DNA of 64,000 nt from assembly GCF_027943255.1 (NCBI RefSeq), contig NC_072893.1:36726001-36790000 (forward strand), written 5' to 3'. This document shows, in pieces, positions 22,708-34,396 of this stretch. How positions within the stretch are numbered: the first letter of the stretch is position 1; every line of letters starts with the position of its first letter. A program made the position numbers and the translations under genes. Below the pieces are notes generated by a model, which saw only the letters and a program-made list of their open reading frames with translations, was not told the DNA's origin and did no database searches. This stretch comes from Anastrepha obliqua (Eukaryota; Arthropoda; Insecta; Diptera; Tephritidae).

Positions 22708-23575
22708 TCAAGAAGCACAAGTACAATCGACGTCAGAATTTGCCCGTATCCAATCTCGTGTAACAACAATATTCGTAAAGCCATCTGGTATACTGCTTCC
22801 ACAGCCATTAACACCAAAAGATGCCACACCTATAATCACTCCATTGCAAGCCGCCGGACCCCCAGAATCGCCACCACAAATGCCATTACCAACACTCTTG
22901 CCAAGACATCTCATTGAGTCCGCCAGTGTGGTCATATGTTTGACGCACGTATCATGATTTAGCGCAAGCACTGTATTATACTGTAACGTTGTGGCCAGAC
23001 CACCACTCGACACACCACCCCACCCTGTTATTATGACTGACGAGTTTTCGGGTACTTCGACGCTGGCCAGTAGTATTGGTTTTATTTCATCGGTGAAATC
23101 AAGCGATTGATTGAGTCTCAGCAAAGCTATATCGTAGTTGAATGAACTATATTCAGGATGTATTTTCACCTCAGCGACTGGTGTCACCACACCGCCTGAG
23201 TTGAACGTCACAGTGCCGGCACGTACCGAGAAGTTCGATGCGGAATAACTGTAGAGTAGAGCGTTTAAAGTAAAGAGATAGAAAAATGCAAAGGCTGTTA
23301 TAGGATATTTACCCGCTCACACAGTGAGCTGCTGTCACAACATAATTTCTTGAGATGATCGCGCCACCACAAACGACGATATAGCCATCACCATTGCGTG
23401 TCACCAACACTTGGTAAGGAAATTGTCCTTCAGCAGCGTCTTGGCCACCATAAATGCGACCTTGTGATGACAGAAACGGGACAGCGACGGTGGTGCCATT
23501 CGTTGCAGCATTGCAGCCTGTTGCCGCTACTGCAGCAATGATACAAATTACGAGTGGAAAATTCTTAATTTCCAT
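22708..23575 (-). CDS. secreted chymotrypsin-fold serine protease, paralogue B (2 exons)
   Basis: Exon 1 23575 to 23313, exon 2 23248 to 22708, 64-bp GT-AG intron, 267 residues. Signal peptide, Arg40/IYGG activation site and the triad His84, Asp127, Ser216 are as in paralogue A. Pocket positions by chymotrypsin numbering are Gly189, Ile190, Ser214, Gly216 and Asp226. Gly189, Gly216 and Asp226 together are the set described for crab collagenase 1, so B is the most brachyurin-like of the three. Exon 2 differs from A at six listed residues, among them the pocket changes 190 and 216 and Asp-to-Gly two residues after the Cys182 equivalent. Cys201 is again unpaired. All signals look intact and the gene could be active. 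Confidence 0.93.
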
Positions 23576-23631
23576 GTCTGCTTTGGTGCATCGTCAAGAA
23601 CAATGTAAGTGTTCACCCCTTTTTTGGCTCG

Positions 23632-23638
23632 TTTTATA
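23632..23638 (-). promoter_or_regulatory. TATA box of protease B
   Basis: TATAAAA on the minus strand at the same distance from the ATG as in A. Confidence 0.75.
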
Positions 23639-23731
23639 CTAGGCGCTTTTTCTAATTAGTGCTAGTAAATCAATTTTTGAATAGCCATTAAAAAATAGTT
23701 TACACCCATCCGCCGTCTCAGTTGCTCATTT

Positions 23732-23864
23732 GATTAGATAACCTGTTTACAAAGTTTGCTAGGAAAGCAGGGTAAGTTTTTTACTTAATTCTATAATGAC
23801 CTGGGATATCATTGCTTATATTAGGTAAGATTAGATAACTTGCTTACAAAATTAGCTAAGAAGG
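23732..23864 (-). promoter_or_regulatory. duplicated upstream GATA/forkhead-like module (B)
   Basis: GATTAGATAAC occurs at 23732-23742 and 23829-23839, followed by CTGTTTACAAAG and TTGCTTACAAAA, with the same spacing as in A. Confidence 0.5.
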
Positions 23865-24149
23865 AAAGTCGGTGGCCTACTTTTTTCCAATAGAGAAAGT
23901 ACATAATCAAGGCCATTCTCGGCTAATTTTGGCTTTCAATCGCATTAATTGCCCCACTGATAGCGCTGGATGGTGATATCGCTTAAATGCAAAATTAAAT
24001 AAAGCGCTCGATGAAATATTAAAAATATTGATCCCGCGATAGTCAACACAGATAGCAGGTCGCTCTTCTGGTGAATTTAGCTGAGCACAACTGAATTCCA
24101 ATTGTGAGACTTTCCTCCAAAGGTGTTTTGCATAGGAAGTGCTCGAGTT

Positions 24150-24366
24150 TTATCAGCTCCTATTGTTGTTGTCGTTGTTGTTGTTATTGTTATTGTTGTT
24201 GAAGTGGTTGAGTATTTCCACTGAAATAATCCTAATTAGTGACTGGGACCGTTTTATTTACTACCACCGTCCTCGTATAATGATGTTTTTTTGTTCTTGT
24301 TTTTGTTTTTTTTTCTGTGTTTATTTTTTTTTTTTTTTTTGTTTTTGTTTTTGTTTTTTTTGTTAT
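24150..24366. repeat. TTG-rich microsatellite and T-rich tail
   Basis: A TTGTTG-type run at about 24160-24200 is followed by long T runs at 24286-24364. Read on the minus strand, the latter is an A-rich tail at the 3' end of the adjacent LINE, as expected after target-primed reverse transcription. Unit C keeps only a short form (about 54709-54722). Confidence 0.7.
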
Positions 24367-24372
24367 TCTAAG

Positions 24373-25628
24373 TCAAATCCATTTAATGAGGTTCAAGTAT
24401 AGCATCAAATTCTTTATCTCGATGTCTGAGATCTCATTAATTTGCTGCAAGAAGGGCTTACCAAAGGAGCGGAGTCGTGCCCAAGCTAGCCCTGGAAATT
24501 CACATAAGTAGTGGAAAAGACTTTCCTTCGCACCTTCGGCTTGACAGCTCCTGCAGATAGGATTGATGGGTAGATTGAGTCTAGCTGCATGATCTACTTT
24601 CCAATGACCTGTAAGGGTTGCAGTCATCCTAACAGATCATTCGTCCTTTGGATGTTGTATGACGGCCATGTGTTTTTTGTTGTAAAACATGTAGTTAATT
24701 GCTTCCATCTTCTTTCGGCTTAAGCATGATAGTGTGAAGCAATGGACGCTTTTAATGTGTTGAGTGGGGTGGAGACTGCCACCGCCTCTGCTATTTCTAG
24801 TGTCGAGCCTTTTCTTGTTAGCTCATCCGCTATCTCATTATCCCGTATGTTCCTGTGACCGGGAACCCATATCAGGGTGATTTCAAGCCAATGACTAAGA
24901 ATATCCAGCTCCTCTCTACACTGTAAGACTAGTTTGGATGAAATGGAGTTGGACTGCTTGACTGTCTGACAAGATAGCTACTCGTGCACCAACTTTCTGT
25001 AGTGTTTTAGTGATTTGCATGCTTCTCTGATCGCTAACAGTACCGTAAAGCCTTTCTTGAAGTTTAAATCGGGGACTGTGTAGTCTGATCTGTTTTTGAG
25101 CAGCGAGGGTCCCTGGAGGATCTTACTGTGACCGTACGACCTTGTTGTCCAGCTTCCTATGTCTCTGAGTCTCACTGCGTTGCAAGTAGCTATTGTTTTA
25201 ATGTATAAGTCTAATTGTAGCAGATGAGTTAGTACGTTGAGCGCTTCAGTAGGACGGGTTCTAAGCGCTATTGTAGTTAAGATACACGATGTACTTTGTA
25301 TCTTGTTCAGCTTAGTTTTGTTGTATTTCTTTTCTGTTGCAGGCCACCAAACTAGTGCCGCATATGTTGGTATTGGCCTTACAATGGCTGTATAGGACCA
25401 ATCGGATAGTTTTGGTTGGAGACCCCATTTTTTACCCAACATTCTCTTACACGTGTAAAGTGCTATATTCGCTTTATTTACCCTGTACTCTGCGTTGGAC
25501 TGCTGATGGGTCTCAAATCTTTCGGTGTATCATGACCGCGTCTGCCAGCTTTAGGAATAAAAATCACCTTAACACTCCTCCAGCTTTTTGGAATATGTTG
25601 TTGTCAGTACGATATAGTTACCGGTGGT
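24373..25628 (-). pseudogene. I-type LINE fossil: RT and RNase H remnants (unit B)
   Basis: Minus-strand pieces in order from high to low coordinate: a reverse-transcriptase start (FIPKxGRRGHD region, about 25540), thumb pieces (MLGKKWGLQPKLSDWSYTAI), the RNase H head, and the C-terminal HWKVDHAARLNLPINPICRS and CQAEGAKESLFHYLCEFPGL. Relative to unit C about 480 bp are deleted between 25500 and 25510, and the RNase H middle is frame-broken. It is the same element copy as at 54730-56550, inherited through the segmental duplication. Confidence 0.85.
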
Positions 25629-26560
25629 CTTCGTCTAACTCACTAAACGGTGGACCCAAGAAACGTGCTGTTTCTACAGGTTGGGTGCAGAGGGAGACGG
25701 GTGTTAGGTGAGTAGGTTTGATGGGGCATGTGAAAAGGTGGTTAGTGTCGTGCGTTGCGCCTTCACATGTTGGACATATGTTGGGTATATCGGAATCAAT
25801 TCTGGATAAGTAGGAGTTTAACCTGCTACAGTATCCAGAACGTAATTGTGGCAAGGTTACGCGCGATTCTCGGGGTAGCCGAAGCTCTTCGTCTTGGTTC
25901 GGTTGGGGGTTGGAATCTGATGACGACATTCAGAGGTCGGGAGTTTAGGAAGGTGGCAAGTGTCATTCGATGAATGTCTTTCAGTGTTTGTCTGTATACT
26001 GTTCGGTGCAGTAGTTGTAAATGAGTTTTGTCTGGATCTCGTCAGAGTAGTTGAAGAGGTGCCTCCTGACGTGCTTGGGAGGTGGCTCAGGTTTTAACAA
26101 GTGTCTGCAGGGGTGATACCTTCGGTAGCACTCAAGGAGAAACTGCTTGCTGAGCATTTTATTGTTGTGCTCCTTGACAGGGAGCATTGATACCTCTTTG
26201 TGTAGGTGTTGCATCCTGTGGGAGGCATCCTGTGGCTGTCCTGATTGTAGTATTTTGACATTTCTGGAGCTTTATATACTGCGAATCACTAGTGCCAGGC
26301 GGCCAGACGGGCTCAGCATAATTCAGAACCTAAATATTATATAACGAGCAACATTTCATTGTATTTGCCCCAAGTACTGTCGGCAAGTGATTTGTGACGA
26401 CCTTGTTGCGGTTTTATACCCTAGTGGCAATTGCGGTCGTGTACGCAGAAAAGGGGGATTGTTTACTGTCGGTATTGGTGTGCCATAGACCTTGACCTTT
26501 AACTGTAGTTTGACCTCCTTTGTTTCGTTCAGGTGGTAAAGAGGCTTATCGTGGATTTAG
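25629..26560 (-). pseudogene. Jockey-type LINE 3' half (unit B)
   Basis: The minus strand gives a reverse-transcriptase C-terminal region: KVYGTPIPTV near 26490, then SMLPVKEHNNKMLSKQFLLE, PPPKHVRRHLFN, then RVTLPQLRSGYCSRLNSYLS and the zinc-knuckle-like CPTCEGATHDTNHLFTCP, ending at FLGPPFSELDEDH. Its 3' end joins the 5' remnant of the I-type LINE directly and in the same orientation. Confidence 0.85.
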
Positions 26561-27587
26561 TGGGGAAAGTTGAAGATTTCTCGAGTGTCAGCTGCTTAGC
26601 TGTGCTTTTCTTATTCGTATTTCGTAGTAGGGAGAGTTCTATGGGCTCCTCCTCCAGTCACCATAATCTCGAGTTCAATACAAGGGATATGGTAAACTTT
26701 CTGCAGCATTTTCTATCGTCCAGCATCTCGTGCTTAAGCATTTTCGTCTCTCATATTCTTTGACCTCCGATAATGCTTCAGTATGACTTGCGCTGTTCCC
26801 CATCCCGTGCCGGTTTAGCATCGATGATAGGGACAACGTTCTTTCTTTTATGGCAGTGTTTTTAATCTCACTGGCAAATGACCGAAAAATGATTCGTAGC
26901 AGAAATGGTCGTTTTGTTTGTTTGTATTGCAACTTGTTTTGGGTTGCTCGAAGTGGAATAATTCGCGCTCGTTGCCACAAGTTGCTCTTCTTAAGTCCTC
27001 AGCTGGTGATTAGGTGGAAAACACTGAAGACGTGACTGTTATAACGCAATCAACTTGATTTCGATTTTTTTTTTTTGTTAGAGTTTGACTAGTTGTCGAT
27101 ATTCGATCATACATTTGATTAAATAGTCTTTTCAGTACTTCAATTCACTGCTGTTTTCTTAATGTCCCAATGCCATCTTGAGCGACTCACTGGAATGTAA
27201 GTTGATAAGAATTCCACTTCAAACGTCACTGCCATAATGATAATGGCAATAGTGCTTGTTTGGAGCACGAATACCTTCCTCAACATTAACCTTAATCAAA
27301 TTAGTCGTTCGCAGATCAAATCGATAACCGATTCAAATTCGATGAAGTGTTCTTAATATAATTCACATATATTGTATATGTATGTATATTAGGGTGCCTC
27401 AATACAAAAACATTGCAGTTTTTCCACCGGAATTATAAATATTTTTATATATTAATTTAAGACGTCTGGCAAAAATTTTTCGGAAAACAATTTACGTGAG
27501 CTGGGCCGATTTGAAAGTACCTACAAAAACGATATTTTTTTATAAAAACAATACTTGTTTTTAAAGAAATGAAGAGTTTAAATTTCA
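26561..27587. other. shared sequence, probably LINE-derived in part
   Basis: 26561-27050 is kept in unit C (57111-57590) and may be the upstream part of the same Jockey-type LINE, but I cannot place the translation. 27050-27587 shows no gene; it contains a T run and the phrase TTAGGGTGCCTCAATA. Confidence 0.4.
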
Positions 27588-28577
27588 GGGGTCCCACTGG
27601 TTTACAGTTCGAAAATGTTGGGTATTTTCAGCAATTTTTTTTACAATAAAACAAATGAAAAACAATATTTAAAATTTTTAAGCTTTTTATTTAACCACTT
27701 TTACATAAAAAAACGAAAAAAAATTGTTTTTAATTTTAATCATATTAAAAATTACGCTGAAGTTTACCCTTCGGAAAAATTGGGACATGGACGGTGTTGT
27801 CCATTTTGGCTCTGCTATTTATCTGAAACCAAAAACCAACAACAAATATTAATCAGTATGTCTGTAGCGATGTCCCGTACTACCATAAAAAAAATAAAAT
27901 TTGACAAAATAGCGCGGTTTTGAATTTGACACTCTAAAACTCGAATAAAAAAAGTATGAAATAATGGAAATAATAATATGATTCTAGTACGGGCGATAGC
28001 CATCGGTGTTGTGAACAAAATATTAAAATTTCAGACGATTCGGTTGAATAGTGTTTTTTTTTGACAACATCAGGCCGAAAAAAGTCGTTTCGAAGTAAAT
28101 GAGTTTAAAGTTTGAGGTACAGGAGCGCGCGGACAGTTCTCTACCTAGTTAATGGGCTCTAGAAGCTATAATATTGGGATTTCCACATGAAAATTTAACA
28201 GTTTATTCTTCAGATACTTCTTCTATAATAATTATTCTTTTATTATAGGTTTTCACCTGTTTTTCTTCACACAATTACATAGTTATAAATCCGAGGCTTT
28301 GTGTGGTTCTATGACCAATTTTTTCATATTAGTAGGTTGCTAGTCTGACTAACAAGTATTTCTCCTTTACTTGTTGGTCCACGAGAGGTATTTTATTTCC
28401 CTCTTACCATTCAGCCAGCAGACTATGTAGTAGCCTAGTCCGCCGATGAGCGTTCCCCTATCCGCCACCTGGGGACGCGCCCGATGGGGGTTACAAGTTC
28501 CCCGCATGGGATAAGATACTATACTTTCGAAATATCGAAAAAATAAAAAATTGATTTTTTAAATTTCTAGAGTCCCC
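27588..28577. mobile_element. TTAA-type MITE, decayed, carrying a later insertion (unit B)
   Basis: The right end, reversed, is GGGGACTCTAGAAATTTAAA next to TTAA (28578-28581). The left end is GGGGTCCCACTGG next to a mutated target (TTCA). The unit C copy (58636-59254) keeps TTAA on both sides. Without the 295-bp insertion and its duplicated target the length would be about 688 bp. Confidence 0.6.
28219..28513. mobile_element. 295-bp insertion with 7-bp target duplication, B-specific
   Basis: AGATACT flanks the block at 28212-28218 and 28514-28520, while unit C has a single AAGATACTATAC (about 59180). The GC-rich part near 28440-28500 (CGCCACCTGGGGACGCGCCC) is unlike its surroundings. Variable-length target duplication fits a SINE or truncated LINE. 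I do not recognise the family and see no clear pol III boxes. Confidence 0.7.
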
Positions 28578-28581
28578 TTAA

Positions 28582-29860
28582 CAGGTCTGCATTTAAATGT
28601 TTACAAATTTTAGCAACAGAATCAAATTAATGAGATTTTTGATGCTATTTTTGAAAAAAAAATATCAATTTTCTGGGGTGATATAATTAGCCTTTCCAGT
28701 AGATATAAATGAAAATAATCGTATTTTTATAGCTTTGCCAAGGAAAAGGTGTTCTAAAAGTAGTTCCATAAAAATAAATTGCAAATTTATAAAATTGAAG
28801 CATGTTTATTTCGCATTGTTAGTTTTTGATATTTACTGCCTCCGTGACTATATTTAATCATCTCTAACCGGACTGACGAAAGACGAACGAATTGTAATGC
28901 ATAGGTGGCGATTTCCCTCTGCATCTATTTGGCTACTTTTATTGTAATTTTGCGGTGGCGATAGCCTGCTACCTACTTTCCAGTTTATGCAAATGTTAAT
29001 TAGGTACGTCTATCAAAAGCATTGCGAGTGGATTAGGTTGGGATTGCTGGTGTATAACCAAGTGGTTGACGATTCGTCAGGCCATGATCGGCCTCTAGTA
29101 CTGCCCGGTTATATTCTTCATATATCTGCTGGATATGAAAAATATGTTACAGAAAGTATCTTAAGCAACTCATAAAAGAAAAACGGCCGGAATGACTGAA
29201 GAGAGGTATAATAAATTGAGTTTCCTACAAAACGGTTGGCTTTACGCGGCTGTGAAGAGTTATGACAGCGCTATATATAGGCGACATTGCTCGTTACTAT
29301 TTATGTATTATAGATATATGCAGTCATTTCTAGTTAGCGTCTTAATTCTTGTGAAAGTATCAATATTTGACTTTATAATGGGACAACCTCTAAAAATGAA
29401 CATTTTTTCGTGGACTGAATACGCAAACTATTGAATTATTTATTTGAAATCAAGATGTAAATTCAAATTCGAAAATAATTCAATGCTTCCTGCTTGGTAA
29501 TGAAAACTATGAATAACTAAATGTATAGCTAAACTATTACATAACGTGGATAAAATATACCAAATGCGATTAAAGAACGTGCCGAAGAAAATATGTCAAA
29601 TACCCTGCAGGAAAAATACCACTTGTTCACTAGAATACTACCAGTTCACTATTCAGCTCAATTAGTTTGTGCTCTATCTTTTTGCCACTTTAGCAAAAGA
29701 TTTTCTTAACACGTGAATATCCCAAAAACCAATTCGAGTCCAACATGTTAAAAAAACGCATTTTAAATTATTCTATTTTATAAGAAAATTTATAACTATA
29801 AGAAAATCCTAAAAAAATTAAAACAAGTTCTTAAATAAACAAATCACCGAGGCACTTATT
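28582..29860. other. no recognised gene; shared with unit C
   Basis: The counterpart is about 59259-60370. The longer open frames differ between copies and show no domain. Confidence 0.5.
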
Positions 29861-30421
29861 TTAGTTGGTACCTCCTAGGTAGGTGAAACGGTTGAAGCAC
29901 CTGATATCTACAACCAGCCATAGCTTTTGAATCAATGAAGAAGATTGATGGAATTTAGGTTGGCAGACTGCCTCAGGCTGTCGAAGAAAGGAGCACCCAG
30001 TGACCTTAATCATTTGGCTAAACCAAACCCGTATATTTACAGAGGAAGTGCTCATTAGTCTTCTTCTCTGAAAGGTCCCCCCAGCTTCTGCAATTGAAAT
30101 TAAATGGTAAATCCAGCTTTTCTGACTGAGTGCCGATCGTCCGATGTCCGGTAAACACAGCTACGAGTTTGGAAATTGAATGACGTGGAGTCCTTGGAGG
30201 ACTTTCTGAGTTCTGCGGCTCTTGTACTGTGGCCCAAGGGCTTTCAAAATAGCATACGAAGAAACATTGCTCCATCTGATCGTTGCTTTTCTGAGAAATA
30301 AGTTGCGCAAGTCATCTTTAATGAAGGTAAGGGGGTGCCGATGACCGGATGTTGATATCTCCCTCGCTCGGCAGATTCTAGGAAATATATAAATTGGCTG
30401 ATTTAGAGAAAACCCCTGCAC
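29861..30421 (-). pseudogene. LINE C-terminal fragment
   Basis: Minus-strand pieces FFVCYFESPWATVQEPQNSE, SKLVAVFTGHRTIGTQSEKL and the Cys/His tail SWGDLSEKKTNEHFLCKYTG, then in another frame GCSFLRQPEAV. It is the RNase-H-side C-terminus of a LINE also present, inverted, at 40620-41010 and, shortened, at 62230-62460. Confidence 0.75.
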
Positions 30422-30794
30422 TGACTTCCGATTCTATCTAGGAGTCGGTAAGACAGAGGGAACAGTCTAGGTATAGATTTCCCCCTACTGCCTATGGACG
30501 GACCAATGCGTCTCTAATTGGTGTCCAATGAGTCTTTAACTTTCTAACGAACTTTTTAAAACCAACTAATATGAAGACAAATTGATCATACCCAACTAGA
30601 AAGTTTCCTATTCCCTACCGGGTATATCCCTCTACACCTACACATACTCGTATACTATATACATCCACAAAGGACGTGCCATTAAATTTTCTCTTCAGCT
30701 ATCTACAAGTGCCGACGTTCTTCTTAAGCACATAGATGGTCGGATAAGTGCAAACGTACTTGTACACACACACTCATACAAAAGTATTTGTACA

Positions 30795-31154
30795 AGTTAT
30801 TAATTCATTGAATTAATTTTATTTTTAAAAAAAGCTAGCGGACTTGTGTCCGCTATTGACTTTATTTAACTGAATCCAACTTAAGATTAATTACATTATT
30901 TTTCTTACTCCTACATTACACCTATTTTTGGCCATCCATATGCTGACTGTTGTTGACTCGTAAATATGCTGACTGTTGTTGACTCGTATTGATTGGTGAT
31001 TTGCTGATTGATACATTTACTAACTTCATGTAAATGTTCGTGGAGTGCTGATGCAGCGTCAGCGGTTATGACGGACTCACCGGATGCATTATCGGTGCCA
31101 CTAACCCATGGGGTTATTGTCCAATTCGAGGTTTTGTAAAGTGTGGTGTTAACT
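30795..31154 (-). repeat. 3' LTR of the errantivirus
   Basis: 360 bp, differing from the 5' LTR, as far as I can see by eye, by one A in an A run. An internal tandem pair of ATGCTGACTGTTGTTGACTC lies at about 30940-30988 and is found in both LTRs. Confidence 0.93.
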
Positions 31155-31168
31155 CTTCCCCCTTTAAA
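31155..31168 (-). promoter_or_regulatory. polypurine tract
   Basis: Minus-strand TTTAAAGGGGGAAG lies immediately before the 3' LTR, the expected plus-strand primer site. Confidence 0.85.
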
Positions 31169-31186
31169 TGTGATCGTCCTCGATCA

Positions 31187-32574
31187 TTAATAGATTGGCA
31201 AATTGTTAAAACTCACATATGTTGGTATGTGATTTTTTCCGCTTGGCAGGTTAACTTCTTGGCTCGTTATGGGTTGTACTGGCTTCATTATTTCTTTTTC
31301 CACATATTGTATTTTCACGGACCGTTTTCTTAAGAAGAAAATGAGTATTATAATTATTAGGAATGCTGCCGTTGTTAAACTACCGACAGAGAATGTCGCC
31401 TTTTGGATAGAGTTAATTTGATGCGTGTTTTTTATATGCAGGTCTTTCAAAGCTTCTAAAGAAAGTAGTTCTATGTGCTCTTTTTCTAATGGAGTTGGCT
31501 GTAGTATTGTGGGTATGGCTTCGATCGGTCTTGTTTCAAAATTTTCGAATAATTGACTGTTTATTTTTATTGTTGAATTGTAAAATATGATGACATGAGT
31601 ACCATTGATTTTTTGGGGTATTTCGTCAGCTACTAGTTCGCCGTCAAATTGATTTAGCAATATAACTCCTCGTTTTATTTCTTCTACTGTAGGGACGTGA
31701 TGGCCATTTGTTGTTGAACAAGTCGAATTCAAGCTATAAATAATCCTAGTTATACATACATCTTTACTTAAATCTATTAAATTAGTTTCTTTACAAATCG
31801 TTAGATCATTATATCTTTCGCATTCATTTTTTATTCCGAACAGTGCATCTTTTCCTTTAAGTATTTCTTTATACTCAGTTTTGATTATAATATTGTTTGC
31901 TTTTTTTACTGGTCGTATTATAATTCTTTTAAAAATTTCTTTTAATGTTAGAGGTATTTTTACCATATATAAAATTTCCATATCCTTACTTAATACGTTT
32001 ACTTTCGATATTTCTAATGCTTCTTCGGCACTTTTGAATGGTATTTTTTCCTTTTCCATTTTATTAATTGACAATTCTATTTCTTTTTTACTTAATATTA
32101 CTGAATTCAATATATTTTCTTTCGCCCATTGGATGGCATATTTTATATTTATTAATTCTTCCTTAATTAACCTAATCCTATTCTGCAAATTGATTATAAT
32201 TTCTGTTATTACATTGTCTTCTTTTCTAATGGTATTTACCATTCTATCAACTATATTGGTTATATTATTTATTCGTTTTTCAAATAGTTTATTAATTACT
32301 ACTTGGTCATTATTATTTTCATTTAAGTTATTTAAATTATTTGTAATTATTTTCAAATCCTCGTGGTCTGGAGATCCGGCTATGTATTTCCATGCCGTTC
32401 CCAGTATATCAATTGATCTCTTCGTTTTATAATTTGTGTTAGAAGGTTTTAGTGCATTTAGGATTTCAAAGGTTTGAATGGTTTCGTGTTTGAGGAGAGG
32501 ATATAGGAAGTGGTTGTTAGGGATTTGGTGATTTATCTCTTCGTATGTTTCTGTCAAAAATTGTTCGTATTTTC
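31187..32574 (-). pseudogene. env: errantivirus env, main part (3' of the MITE)
   Basis: About 460 codons stay open after the MITE. A dibasic furin-like cleavage site (KTKR) about 50 residues in is followed by a hydrophobic, Gly-containing segment in the position of a fusion peptide. A long Asn/Ile-rich coiled-coil-like region follows. Near the C-terminus is a membrane span (FLIIIILIFFLRKR, about 31330) and a short basic cytoplasmic tail. These features match 17.6/ZAM-type insect Env. The signal-peptide end lies on the other side of the MITE, so no complete Env is encoded here. Confidence 0.88.
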
Positions 32575-32578
32575 TTAA

Positions 32579-33303
32579 GGGGGTATTCTAGTCTAGAAAT
32601 TTGAAAAAATCGAAAAATTTTTTTTTCAAAATTCGATAGTCTACGTATTCAAAAATATCTCCCTAAAAGGATTTTGCAAAATTCGAATTATTTTCGAAAT
32701 TACAACTATTTTAGTGACGCGACAGCTAGACTGGTTTGAGCGGACGGCGAAATTCAAACGCCTTTTTCTCAAAACTCCTTTTGCTGAGGTGGTTGACACG
32801 ATATCTGAAGTTCTATCTGACCGATCCCTTTGAAATTTGGTGAGAATCTTTTTCATACATCTCTTTATCACTGGAGCATTGGATTTTGAAAAATTTTAAT
32901 TTGAAGTATTTTTAAAAAATTCGTAAAGGTCAAAAAACAGGGGTAAAAAAAATTTTTTTTTTCAAGTAGGCGCCATTTTGTGAATTTTTATTTTTTTTTT
33001 TCGGCCGAGGCTCAAGATTTAGCGACATCTTTACTAATTAAGAATTTTCTTTGTTTGTTCGATTTAGATCACTACAAGGGTTGGAATCATGTCAACCAGG
33101 GAGCACTGTTTGACTAGCAACCCCTACTTCACCGACCTGTCACTGGATGAATTTTTGACTTTTTTTTTTTTTAATTTTTTTTATATACCTTAAACATCAA
33201 TAAATATTATATAAAAAAATGGATAGTAAAAATGTTTTTAATTTTTCTTTTATCCTAGTTTGAAAAATACCCAAAAAGTAGGGCTCTAGACCAGAATACC
33301 CCC
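32579..33303. mobile_element. 725-bp TTAA MITE inside env
   Basis: Terminal repeats GGGGGTATTCTAGTCTAGA and, reversed from the right end, GGGGGTATTCTGGTCTAGA agree at 18 of 19 places. TTAA flanks both sides (32575-32578, 33304-33307). The interior is AT-rich with long T and A runs and codes nothing. The subterminal text CTAGAAATTTGAAAAAATCG nearly equals that of the MITE at 58636-59254. Confidence 0.92.
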
Positions 33304-33307
33304 TTAA

Positions 33308-33463
33308 GTCGATGAGGTGAATAAGTCTAAATGTTCCGTCTTGTATTTTCGCTTGTCCGTCGTCTATTGTCACTAGTTGAGATTGACTATAGTCTAAAAT
33401 TTGAACGTCTGATGAAGAAGTAGTGATCGTGATGAGAAGAATGAAAAGTTTGTAATGGTCCAT
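33308..33463 (-). pseudogene. env: errantivirus env, 5' part with signal peptide
   Basis: ATG at 33463, then a hydrophobic signal-like stretch (YKLFILLITITTSSS) and the first part of the surface subunit. The reading runs into the MITE, which adds foreign codons and then a stop at about 33197. The codon phase on both sides of the TTAA is compatible, so the MITE rather than a point lesion is what breaks this gene. Confidence 0.85.
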
Positions 33464-33559
33464 TTTACCTGCAAATTTAATTAAGTTTTTATTAGGGATT
33501 TATGGATTGTTCTTCCTGTTACGAAAGGTATTAAATATAATGTATTTATGGGTGCCTTA

Positions 33560-34396
33560 TCATGACTGTTTGATATTATTTTTATGTACGACTCGGCCAG
33601 TTTTAGTCTTTACTGTCGTGTTGTAATTCTCGGCAACTATTTCTTTTCGATACCTAGCTGACAACTTGTTTCCTAATCTTTTGTTTATTTTAACGAATAT
33701 TTCCTCTCCCTTTACATATTCCTTGGGAATAGATCTATTTTTGTTGTGGTACGCAAGGTCAGTAGCTTGTTTTTCCGAGAGTTTTTTCACTGTTTCTTGC
33801 CTGTCTTTTTCTAGCAATTCTGGGTTGCTACTAACTCTTCTACCAAAGAATATTTCCATTGGTCTTTTCCCTGTAACTGTGTGAACTGAAAAATTATATT
33901 CTTTTACTGCTCTTTCTAATAATTCCTGGAATGACCGGTGTATTTTTTCGCATTGTAGACAACGCATTATTTCTTGCAGTGTTGAATGGAATCGTTCGAC
34001 CTGACCGTTAGAGCAACTTGTGTATGGAGCTGTTCGAAAAATTTGTGTTCCGAACTCATTTTCTATCATGAACTTAATAGATTCTGAATAGAAGGATTTT
34101 TCGTTGTCCATGACCAACGTTTCAGGAATGAGTGAAAAGAGAATGTCTCTTAGAGGTTGCCGTATGTCTTCTGCCGCTCTGGACTTTATGGGCTTTGCCA
34201 TAGCGTATTTAGAAAATTTATCAATTGCTGTTAGCACTAGTTCCTTTCCCATCACAAATATATCTAGGTGAACTATCTGACCGGGCCAACGTGGTATGGG
34301 TGTTGGCTGGATTTGGGGTTTCGTTGGGTGGCGATCATACTTGTTTTCTTTACAAATTACGCATTTTTTTATAATTTTTTTAATTTTGTTCGCCAT
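33560..34396 (-). pseudogene. pol: errantivirus integrase part of pol, out of frame with RT
   Basis: The catalytic core has Asp in HLDIFV, Asp in VMDNEKSF and Glu in NGQVERFHS, the D,D-35-E set. The Cys pair of the N-terminal zinc finger (CVICKENKY) is here, while the His pair lies at the end of the upstream frame. A frame change near 34390 separates them. The C-terminal DNA-binding region ends at 33560. About 100 bp separate it from the env start. Confidence 0.9.

Noticed and set aside
24139..24511. Leu/Phe-rich frames
   Set aside because: Produced by TTG and T-run simple sequence at a LINE tail.
31881..32432. 183-codon plus-strand frame across env
   Set aside because: Antisense shadow of the AT-rich env coding region.
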